A DNA stretch of 57,986 bases from an uncultured Bacilli bacterium (lineage in GTDB: Bacteria; Bacillota_I; Bacilli_A; RF39; UBA660), in NCBI GenBank assembly GCA_947632325.1, contig CANROU010000006.1, positions 1 to 57,986 of the forward strand, read 5' to 3'. The position numbers and the translations under genes were made by a program. Shown piece by piece: positions 45,225 to 52,958 of this stretch. Every line of letters starts with the position of its first letter. Position 1 is the first letter of the stretch. The notes beneath the pieces were generated by a model. It worked only from the letters and a program-made list of their open reading frames with translations. It was not told where the DNA came from and did no database searches.

Positions 45225-46193
45225 CATATATATTAATGAATATATGATTATAGTTAATATGACATGTAGTATTCTAGCTAAAAAGAAAGAGGAATATTTA
45301 ATTTTACTATCTGTTAAAACGCTAAGTATTTGTAAATGAACTGATAATCCGCCAAACGAAATGATGCCACTCATCCACATACCTTTCCAATATGGTGATA
45401 GTGATAATACACTAACGGTTTTTAGACCTTGAGTCATTTCAAATAGACTACTAACCATAGCTTTTTCTAAATTGGTTAGTGGTAATAATTGTTGTACAAG
45501 AGTAGTAATAATTAAAAAGAAACTCACTATACCAAGCATAAGGAAAAGGGTTTTAAAGGTATTCATGATGGCTTGATTCATAATTGTCGCAAAAGTTTTA
45601 GATTTTGTAATTCTATATTGATGCATTTTTTGAAAGCCTCTATATATACAGTTATGTTGTGTTTTATGATAAGTGGTATCATTATATTGTTTAGGCCTAA
45701 TTAAAAAGGCAATAATAAAATTACTTATTATATGTGATAGTAAAATAATGAGTCCTATTTTTTGACTATGTAAAAAAGTAATACCAATGGTTCCAATTAC
45801 AAATAATGGATTGGAAAAATGTGTAAAGGTTAATAGGCGATTAGCGGTACTTTCATCAATAATGTTTTCATCTAATAATTGCTTGGTGTATTTAGCACCA
45901 CTGGGGAACCCACTTAACATACTCATAACTAGGACAAAACTGCATTCCCCGGGCATATGAAATATTTTTTTCATGGGATAATTAAATATTTCTCCTAAAA
46001 ATTCCACAAAGCCATATTGGATCATCAACTCAGCAATGATAAAAAAAGGAAGTAGTGATGGTAATAAATTATTTTGCCATAAATTAAAAGAAAAAATGAC
46101 TGATGACATAACTTCACGAGCATACTTTAAAAAAAGATATCCCATTAAAAGCAAAATAAAAACGATAAAAACGCTTTGTATTTTTCTTTTCAT
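45216..46193 (-). CDS. ylbJ: Sporulation integral membrane protein YlbJ
   Basis: The 325-residue membrane protein has about eight segments in the nucleoside-recognition (Gate) fold. NLLPSLLPFFIIAELMI, MSGFPSGAKYTKQLL and FTHFSNPLFVIG match YlbJ, needed for spore cortex formation in B. subtilis. Its neighbour ylbL is divergent with a 45-base gap, like the Bacillus ylbJ-ylbL region. The 3' end overlaps a pseudopilin gene, a junction unlikely to be ancestral. Confidence 0.88.
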   Translation of the reverse strand: MKRKIQSVFIVFILLLMGYLFLKYAREVMSSVIFSFNLWQNNLLPSLLPFFIIAELMIQYGFVEFLGEIFNYPMKKIFHMPGECSFVLVMSMLSGFPSGAKYTKQLLDENIIDESTANRLLTFTHFSNPLFVIGTIGITFLHSQKIGLIILLSHIISNFIIAFLIRPKQYNDTTYHKTQHNCIYRGFQKMHQYRITKSKTFATIMNQAIMNTFKTLFLMLGIVSFFLIITTLVQQLLPLTNLEKAMVSSLFEMTQGLKTVSVLSLSPYWKGMWMSGIISFGGLSVHLQILSVLTDSKIKYSSFFLARILHVILTIIIYSLIYMLS

Positions 46194-46238
46194 AAAACAC
46201 CTTCTTTTTGCTATAATTAACTATAAAGGACTGATATA

Positions 46239-47252
46239 ATGTTTAATAAACTATATGAAAAAATAAAAAAATATATTAAGGAAAACTATAAACTATTAAT
46301 AATCTTCTTGAGCTTGTTTGTTGTTTGTACTTTTCCTTTACCATATTATATTTATAATACTGGTGGTACTATTAATATTGATACACGTATTGATATAACT
46401 GATGAATATAAAAGTACTGGATCATTTAATTTTGCTTATGTATCAGAACTTAAGGCTACTTTGCCTACTTATTTATTGAGTAAAGTTATTAAAAGCTGGG
46501 AATGTGTAAAAATTGATGATTATAAATTAACTAAAGAAGAAACAGTTAAGGAAGTTAATTATCGGGATCATATTTCTTTAGAAGATGCTAACCAATCAGC
46601 TTTAAAAGTGGCTTATGAGAAAGCTGGTAAACAATTCTTAATAACCGATGTACATTATTATGTTTTATATGTAGATGAAAAAAGTAATACTAATTTAAAA
46701 ATTGGGGATGAAATTATAGCTATTGATGGACAAGAACTTTCATCGTTAGATCAATATCGTGATATTGTATCATCCAAAAATTATCATGATAAATTAGCTA
46801 TTACTGTCATGGTTAATGGTAAAAAAGAAGATAGATATGCAGAAATTATTAATATTGATTCTAATAAATTAACAGGTATATATATCAGTAGTATTTATGA
46901 TTATACTACTAAACCACAGGTTACCTTGCATTTTACTAAAAGCGAATCAGGTCCTTCAGGAGGGTTGATGTTAGCTTTAACAGCGTATAATAAATTGGTT
47001 AAAGAAGATATTACGCATGGGAAGAAAATCGTTGGCACTGGTACTATTAATATGCAAGGAGAAGTCGGGGAAATTGGTGGTATTTCATATAAATTAAGGG
47101 GAGCAGTTAAAGATAAAGCTGATGTTTTTTTGGTTCCTCGGGGAGATAATTATAGACAAGCTCAAACTATAAAAAAGGAAGAACATATGAAAATTGATAT
47201 TATCCCTGTAGCGACGTTTGATGAAGCTGTTAGGGCTTTGGAAAATTTGTAA
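46239..47252 (+). CDS. ylbL: YlbL/SepM-like PDZ-Lon protease
   Basis: The 337-residue membrane-anchored protease has one N-terminal membrane segment (about 18-36), a PDZ domain (about 125-215) and a C-terminal Lon-type (S16) domain. The catalytic dyad is Ser240 (SGPSGGLML) and Lys285 (GISYKLRGA). Family members include SepM, which trims competence pheromone in streptococci, and B. subtilis YlbL. Its active site faces outside the cell. It is divergent from ylbJ. Confidence 0.92.
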   Translation: MFNKLYEKIKKYIKENYKLLIIFLSLFVVCTFPLPYYIYNTGGTINIDTRIDITDEYKSTGSFNFAYVSELKATLPTYLLSKVIKSWECVKIDDYKLTKEETVKEVNYRDHISLEDANQSALKVAYEKAGKQFLITDVHYYVLYVDEKSNTNLKIGDEIIAIDGQELSSLDQYRDIVSSKNYHDKLAITVMVNGKKEDRYAEIINIDSNKLTGIYISSIYDYTTKPQVTLHFTKSESGPSGGLMLALTAYNKLVKEDITHGKKIVGTGTINMQGEVGEIGGISYKLRGAVKDKADVFLVPRGDNYRQAQTIKKEEHMKIDIIPVATFDEAVRALENL

Positions 47253-47295
47253 TACAGATAATTTGACATCTAGTGTTAAATTTGAGGATATTATT

Positions 47296-47324
47296 TTGAC
47301 AACTATTGAGGTTTGCGCTAAAAT
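47296..47324 (+). promoter_or_regulatory. Strong promoter before the unknown membrane protein gene
   Basis: TTGACA and TAAAAT are spaced exactly 17 bases apart. Another TTGACA lies 35 bases upstream without a good -10. Confidence 0.8.
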
Positions 47325-47351
47325 AGTAGTAGATAAACAGAGGTGATACTA

Positions 47352-47951
47352 ATGAAATATAGAGAAAGTGATATTCAGGTATTTAACTTTAGCAATGGCA
47401 ACAGTTGTACAACTCAAAATGATGGTAAAATGTATAATTATAATAAAGCTGATGTTTTTCAGTATATTGCCAAAAAAACAAAGAGGGATGATTACCAAAA
47501 AATTTTAAAAGTTGTAGATGGTGTTGAAGTTGGTTATGTATTTGAACCAAAAGATGAAAGTAAGAAAGCTACGTATGTTATTTTAGATGCTAGTGATAGA
47601 AGACGACGTAGCAGGAATACTTCAGTTACTTACGAAGATTACTTTGATAGTTTAAGGTTAACAGTTAAAGAACGTCGTAAAAGTGAGGCCAGGGTTAAAA
47701 ATGTAGTTGTAAGTGCTGTTTTAATATCGGGTGTTTTAGCGGGAATGATGTATGGCACTATTAAAGAATGGGATTTGCAAGATCGCCAAAATAAAAGTTA
47801 TGTTGATGAGGCAAGAAGCGCTACCGCTTATGAAACAATTTTAGCTAATAAAGATAAAGATACTGATGAAATAAATCAAGCTGTAGAAAGTGCATTGACT
47901 GAAGCGAGATTGAATAGTGATATAACTCAGGAAAAAGGTCCAACCAAATAA
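47352..47951 (+). CDS. Hypothetical single-pass membrane protein, 199 residues
   Basis: I do not recognise this protein. Residues 1-80 are polar, with many Asn, Asp and Lys; 80-115 are strongly basic (RRRRSRN, KERRKSEAR). One membrane segment lies at about 118-137, followed by a polar C-terminal domain. The basic block before the segment puts the N-terminus in the cytoplasm. The ATG at 47352 follows AGGTGAT, so the earlier GTG is rejected. It has a strong promoter and its own terminator, so it is monocistronic. Confidence 0.65.
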   Translation: MKYRESDIQVFNFSNGNSCTTQNDGKMYNYNKADVFQYIAKKTKRDDYQKILKVVDGVEVGYVFEPKDESKKATYVILDASDRRRRSRNTSVTYEDYFDSLRLTVKERRKSEARVKNVVVSAVLISGVLAGMMYGTIKEWDLQDRQNKSYVDEARSATAYETILANKDKDTDEINQAVESALTEARLNSDITQEKGPTK

Positions 47952-47985
47952 AAAAAGTAATCGCAATGAATCGATTGCTTTTTAT
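47952..47985 (+). terminator. Terminator after the 199-residue membrane protein gene
   Basis: The stem AAAAAGTAATCG/CGATTGCTTTTT (one G-T pair) is followed by T. Confidence 0.8.
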
Positions 47986-48002
47986 TTGAACAGGAGGTAA
48001 TA

Positions 48003-50207
48003 ATGCTAAATTATATTAAAGGAAATTATCGTAAAACAATTTTTATTAATCAAGAAACAGGATATACTATTGGTGTTTTTAAAGTGATAGAAACCAATAT
48101 GGAACAAATGGAAATATATGTCGATCGCACTATTACCTTCACGGGTTATTTTACAGATTTAAATGAAATTGATACTTATGTTTTTTATGGAGAATTAATT
48201 AATCATGAACGTTATGGTGAACAATTTAAAGTTGATCATTATGAAAGAGTATTACCTAGTGAAACTGATGCCATTGTTAATTTTTTAGTAAGTGGCATAT
48301 TTCGGGGAATAGGTAAGAAAAAAGCTCATAAAATTGTTGAGGTATTAGGTAAAGATACATTAAATATTATTTTAAATCATCCAGATAATTTGTTATTGAT
48401 CCCAGGTGTAAGTCAAAAAAATATTGATATACTACATAAAAAATTAGTGGAATATCAAAGTAGTTATCAAACATTATTTAATTTAAGTGAAATGGGGTTT
48501 TCCGCTAAAGATAGCTTTTTAATCTATCATCAGTATGAGACGTATACAATGAATGTTATTGATGATAATATATATAGGTTAATTGATGATATTAAAGACT
48601 TAACTTTTAAAAAAATAGATTATATTGCTTTAAAAAAGGGTATATTAAAAAATGACATGAGGCGTATTATGGCTACTATTGTATATACCATGAAGGAATT
48701 AAGCAATAATACGGGACATTGTTATTTTTATTATGATGAAATCATCATGATATGTAATAAGATTTTACAATGTAGTATTGATTTAGCACAATATCAAGAA
48801 GCAATTGATCAATTGGTTATTGGTAATAAAATAGTGTTAAAGGGTGAGGATAAAACTAGATATTATTTAAAGGAACTTTTTGAGGCTGAAAATAATATTG
48901 TTAAAAGATGTATTTTACTGGAGAAACAAGAGGCTATATCACTTAAATCTTTAGATAAGTCTTTACAAATAGTGGAAAAAAAGAACCATATTAAATATAA
49001 TAATGATCAAAAGAGGGCTATATTAGGTAGTGTTAGTCAAGCCATATCTATTATTAGTGGTGGCCCAGGTACAGGAAAAACTACTATTATCCAGGGGATA
49101 GTTGAATTGATTTTGATAAATACCAAACAGTCAAATACCACTTTAGATGACACTATTGCTCTTCTAGCGCCAACTGGTAGAGCTAGCAAAAGGATAAGTG
49201 AAGCAACGGGATTTAAAGCACAAACGATTCATCGTTTTCTAAAATGGAATAAAGATACTGATCATTTTGCTATCAATGAAAAGAATAAAAGTCCAGTTAA
49301 ATGGGTTATTATAGATGAAGTCAGCATGATAGATGTTTATTTGTTAGATAATTTATTCAAAGGTTTGTCTTACCAAACAAGAATAATTTTTATTGGTGAT
49401 ATTAATCAATTGCCTAGTGTAGGTCCAGGACAATTATTATGTGATTTTATTGAAAGCAATGTTTTAGATGTATACTATTTAAATGAACTGTATAGACAAA
49501 AACACAATTCTAAAATTTTAGCTTTAGCCTATCATATTAAAGATCAAATAATAGTGCCTAGTGATTTTAATAGGCAAGATGATTTATTATTTATTGAATG
49601 CTCTAATATTAATATGAAACAAGAATTAGAGAAAATTTGTAGACAATATCTAGATTATGATTATAAACAATTTCAAGTATTATCACCTCTTTATAAAACA
49701 CAAAATGGTATTGATGATTTAAATAGTTATCTACAAGAAATATTTAATCCAAAACATAAAGATAAAAAAGAGTTAATAGTTGGTGATGTTATTTATCGTG
49801 AAGGGGATAAAATATTACAATTAACTAATATGATTGAGGATAATGTTTATAATGGAGATATTGGAAAAATAATTGCGATTGAAAATGAAAATAAGAAAAG
49901 TATAACTATTGATTTTGATGGAATAATAGTTAAATATACACCAACTAATTTTAGTAATTTTAGACATGGTTTTGCAATTTCTATTCATAAAGCTCAAGGA
50001 AGTGAATTTGATGTTGTGGTAATGCCTATCTTACCTAATTATGGAAAGATGTTATATCAAAGACTATGTTACACTGGTGTAACGAGAGCTAAAAAGAAAT
50101 TGTTTTTACTAGGTAATATGAATAGTTTAGAATTAGCTATAAAACAAAATAGACAAGATAATAGGAGAACGACTATTAAAGCACTTTTGCAAGATGGTAT
50201 AAAATAA
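48003..50207 (+). CDS. recD2: RecD2-type DNA helicase
   Basis: The 734-residue SF1B 5'-3' helicase is not part of RecBCD. An N-terminal OB-like and helix-hairpin-helix region (1-180, GIFRGIGKKKAHKIVE and LLIPGVSQKN) precedes the motor. The motor has Walker A GGPGTGKTT (about 351-359), APTGRASKR, IIDEVSMID, GDINQLPSVGPGQLL and SIHKAQGSEFD. It has no RecB or RecC in the window, as expected for RecD2 in Bacilli. It acts in DNA repair and replication fork restart. The ribosome-binding site is AGGAGGT. Confidence 0.95.
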   Translation: MLNYIKGNYRKTIFINQETGYTIGVFKVIETNMEQMEIYVDRTITFTGYFTDLNEIDTYVFYGELINHERYGEQFKVDHYERVLPSETDAIVNFLVSGIFRGIGKKKAHKIVEVLGKDTLNIILNHPDNLLLIPGVSQKNIDILHKKLVEYQSSYQTLFNLSEMGFSAKDSFLIYHQYETYTMNVIDDNIYRLIDDIKDLTFKKIDYIALKKGILKNDMRRIMATIVYTMKELSNNTGHCYFYYDEIIMICNKILQCSIDLAQYQEAIDQLVIGNKIVLKGEDKTRYYLKELFEAENNIVKRCILLEKQEAISLKSLDKSLQIVEKKNHIKYNNDQKRAILGSVSQAISIISGGPGTGKTTIIQGIVELILINTKQSNTTLDDTIALLAPTGRASKRISEATGFKAQTIHRFLKWNKDTDHFAINEKNKSPVKWVIIDEVSMIDVYLLDNLFKGLSYQTRIIFIGDINQLPSVGPGQLLCDFIESNVLDVYYLNELYRQKHNSKILALAYHIKDQIIVPSDFNRQDDLLFIECSNINMKQELEKICRQYLDYDYKQFQVLSPLYKTQNGIDDLNSYLQEIFNPKHKDKKELIVGDVIYREGDKILQLTNMIEDNVYNGDIGKIIAIENENKKSITIDFDGIIVKYTPTNFSNFRHGFAISIHKAQGSEFDVVVMPILPNYGKMLYQRLCYTGVTRAKKKLFLLGNMNSLELAIKQNRQDNRRTTIKALLQDGIK

Positions 50208-50276
50208 AAAGTTTTTAACATACTAAAAATGGTATGTGAATACCAATCATATTTTTGATAAGTAGAGGTGATATGT

Positions 50277-50450
50277 ATGAAATGGAAAACAGGTGTTACT
50301 ATTGCCATGATAGGCGCAGCTGGATATGGCGCATGGGCGGCATATAAAAAATATAATCCTAATGCACCAGAAGACGTTAAAAACGCTGTAAATAAAATGA
50401 CCAGACAACTACAAAATCGTGCAGAACAAAGTATCGAAAATATGATGTAG
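50277..50450 (+). CDS. 57-residue membrane peptide
   Basis: This small protein has one hydrophobic N-terminal segment (about 6-22, VTIAMIGAAGYGAWAAY) and a polar helix (28-57). The ATG at 50277 follows AGAGGTGAT; a GTG ten bases earlier is part of that site. It lies 69 bases after recD2 and is closed by a terminator. I do not recognise it; short YtxH-like or stress-type membrane peptides look similar. Confidence 0.6.
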   Translation: MKWKTGVTIAMIGAAGYGAWAAYKKYNPNAPEDVKNAVNKMTRQLQNRAEQSIENMM

Positions 50451-50451
50451 G

Positions 50452-50478
50452 AAAAGAGTAGCAATACTCTTTTTCTTT
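50452..50478 (+). terminator. Terminator after the 57-residue peptide gene
   Basis: The stem AAAAGAGTA/TACTCTTTT has a GCAA loop and a T run. It ends the recD2-side transcript before the parE promoter. Confidence 0.85.
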
Positions 50479-50516
50479 AAAAAAATAAAAACTACTGTCA
50501 AAAAAAGTCAAGGTCA

Positions 50517-50545
50517 TTGAAAGATGCTTTTTTTTTCGTTATAAT
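50517..50545 (+). promoter_or_regulatory. parE promoter
   Basis: TTGAAA and a perfect TATAAT are spaced 17 bases apart, including a run of nine T. Confidence 0.8.
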
Positions 50546-50575
50546 AAAAGATAGTGAAAGTATTGGAGTGATAAC

Positions 50576-52477
50576 ATGGCACTAAAATATGATGAGAATT
50601 CAATTAAAATTTTAGAGGGTTTAGAAGCTGTTCGCAAAAGACCTGGTATGTATATTGGTTCAACTGATAAAAGAGGACTTCATCATCTTGTTTGGGAAAT
50701 AGTGGATAATGCGATTGATGAGGTGATTAATGGTTTTGGTAATTATATTAAAATAGTTATTCATAAAGACAAAAGTATTAGTGTAACTGATCATGGACGA
50801 GGGGTACCTGTGGGACGTCATGCCTCTGGTAAAAGCACTCCAGAAGTTATTTATACGGTATTACATGCTGGAGGTAAGTTTGAGGAAGCTGGCTATAAAG
50901 TATCAGGAGGATTACATGGCGTTGGTGGCTCAGTTGTTAATGCTTTATCAAAATGGATGGAAGTAACTATCAAAAGAGATAAAGGAGAATATTTTATTCG
51001 CTTTAAAGATGGGGGTCATGTAGATGTTCCGTTAAAGAAGATCAACGATACCAACAAACATGGCACGACCGTACGCTTTCTACCAGATTATAGTATTTTT
51101 CAAAATGCTAATTTTTCCTTTACTACTATTTGTGAGAGAATGCAAGAATCATCTTTCTTGCTTCAGGGTTTAACTATCGAAGTAATTGATGAAGAGGATG
51201 AAAAAGAGGCAACATTTTATTATGAAAATGGATTACAATCTTTTGTTGAATATTTGAATGAAGATAAAACACCGCTTCATAAAGTTTTGGTATTTAAAGG
51301 TAATAAAGACAAAATTGATGTGGAAATTGCTATGCAATATACAGATACTTATCAAGAAAATATAATTTCTTTTGTTAATAATGTTAAAACTGGTGATGGT
51401 GGTACACATGAAGTAGGCTTTAAGACAGCTTTGACTAAAGTGTTTAACGAGTATGCTAAAAACAATGGTTATATTAAGGGCAAGGATAAAAATTTTGAAG
51501 GTAGTGATGTAAGGGAAGGACTAACCGCTATCATTAGCCTTAAAATTCCAGAGAATTTACTACAATTTGAAGGCCAAACAAAAGGTAAATTAGGTACACC
51601 TGTAGCTAGAACTATTGTAGAGTCAATTGTTAGTGAAAATTTACAGTTCTTTTTAGAAGAAAATAAGAAAATTGCTACAGATATAATAGAGAAATCGCTT
51701 AAAGGCAAAATGGCTCGGGAAGCTGCCAGAAAAGCTCGGGAAGAAGCTCGCAAAGGTAAAAGTAAAAATCCTAAAGAAAGGGCTTTATCAGGGAAATTGA
51801 CACCTGCTCAATCTAAAGATAAAAATCATAAAGAGTTATTTTTGGTGGAAGGTGATAGTGCTGGCGGTTCGGCTAAACAAGGACGTGATAGACGATTTCA
51901 AGCTATTCTACCACTTCGCGGTAAAGTAATTAATACTGAAAAAGCTCGCTTGGAAGATATTATGAAAAATGAAGAAATCAATACTATGATATATACAATA
52001 GGAGCTGGAGTTGGTAGTGATTTTGATATTAGGGATGCTGAATATAGTAAAGTTATTATTATGACCGATGCTGATGATGACGGTGCTCATATTCAGTGCT
52101 TGTTATTAACATTCTTTTATCGCTATATGCGTCCTTTAATAGAAAATGGTCGATTGTTTATTGCGTTACCACCTTTATTTAAACTACAAAAGGGAAAAGA
52201 AATAAAATATTGTTATAGTGTAGATGAAATGAAGGAAATGGTAGGCAATGATAAATATGATATACAACGTTATAAAGGATTAGGAGAAATGAATGCAGAT
52301 CAGTTAGCGATAACTACGATGAATCCCGAGACGCGTACTTTAATAAAGGTAAGTATTGACGATGCTTTATTAGCTGAAAAACGTGTTAGCGTATTAATGG
52401 GGGATAATGTTGAACCTCGTAAAAATTGGATTGAAGAAAATGTTGAATTTTCTTTAGAAGATGATTATAAAATTTAA
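50576..52477 (+). CDS. parE: DNA topoisomerase IV subunit B
   Basis: The 633-residue GHKL ATPase subunit of topoisomerase IV unlinks daughter chromosomes. It has EIVDNAIDE, TDHGRGVPV and GGLHGVGGSVVNALS for ATP, EGDSAGGSA and the TOPRIM acidic motif DADDDGAHI (about 500). ParE rather than GyrB is favoured by HAGGKFEEAGYKVSGG and by the linked parC; a 400-bp intervening gene breaks the usual parE-parC overlap. Confidence 0.94.
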   Translation: MALKYDENSIKILEGLEAVRKRPGMYIGSTDKRGLHHLVWEIVDNAIDEVINGFGNYIKIVIHKDKSISVTDHGRGVPVGRHASGKSTPEVIYTVLHAGGKFEEAGYKVSGGLHGVGGSVVNALSKWMEVTIKRDKGEYFIRFKDGGHVDVPLKKINDTNKHGTTVRFLPDYSIFQNANFSFTTICERMQESSFLLQGLTIEVIDEEDEKEATFYYENGLQSFVEYLNEDKTPLHKVLVFKGNKDKIDVEIAMQYTDTYQENIISFVNNVKTGDGGTHEVGFKTALTKVFNEYAKNNGYIKGKDKNFEGSDVREGLTAIISLKIPENLLQFEGQTKGKLGTPVARTIVESIVSENLQFFLEENKKIATDIIEKSLKGKMAREAARKAREEARKGKSKNPKERALSGKLTPAQSKDKNHKELFLVEGDSAGGSAKQGRDRRFQAILPLRGKVINTEKARLEDIMKNEEINTMIYTIGAGVGSDFDIRDAEYSKVIIMTDADDDGAHIQCLLLTFFYRYMRPLIENGRLFIALPPLFKLQKGKEIKYCYSVDEMKEMVGNDKYDIQRYKGLGEMNADQLAITTMNPETRTLIKVSIDDALLAEKRVSVLMGDNVEPRKNWIEENVEFSLEDDYKI

Positions 52478-52493
52478 AAGGTAGGTAGTGCAT

Positions 52494-52955
52494 ATGGCCT
52501 TGATGAAACAAGATATGAAACCAGTGCTTCAAAAATATGCTGGCTTTGGATATACCATTTATTATTTATTACAGGAACATAAAATAAGTTTTGAAGATAT
52601 TGAAAATGTTTTCTTAAAATTAAATCCCGATATTGCTTTCTTATATTTAGAAAAAATATTACATAAAATTACTGTCGATGATTTTAATAAAGGGTATTTA
52701 AGCATGTCTTCAGCTTATACCAAAGAAGATTGTGCTTTAGAATATTTTGGGGATTCAAATAAAACAGAGTTAAGTGATGATTTTTATCAAACAGCTTTAA
52801 ATTATCATTATACAAGTCAGGTTTTAGAACAGATAAGAAATAATCATGGAGATAAGACAGCTAGTAAAATTATTACAACTTATCAGTCTATTTTAGCGGA
52901 ATTAAAATTGGAAACTAAAGATACTCTTGAGAAAAGCACCTTAAATAGGAGGTAG
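52494..52955 (+). CDS. Hypothetical protein between parE and parC
   Basis: I do not recognise this 153-residue protein. It is helical, soluble and acidic overall, with no membrane segment or signal peptide. It begins at ATG 52494 after AGGTAGGTAG, 16 bases after parE, and ends three bases before the parC start; its last codons hold the AGGAGG ribosome-binding site of parC. It is therefore almost certainly translated in the same operon. This may suggest a partner or regulator of topoisomerase IV; that is inference from position only. Confidence 0.7.
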   Translation: MALMKQDMKPVLQKYAGFGYTIYYLLQEHKISFEDIENVFLKLNPDIAFLYLEKILHKITVDDFNKGYLSMSSAYTKEDCALEYFGDSNKTELSDDFYQTALNYHYTSQVLEQIRNNHGDKTASKIITTYQSILAELKLETKDTLEKSTLNRR

Positions 52956-52958
52956 ATT

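Noticed and set aside
50069-50464. 131-codon open frame on the minus strand
   Set aside because: It lies opposite the end of recD2 and the 57-residue gene, which have good ribosome-binding sites and a terminator; the frame itself has no such signals.
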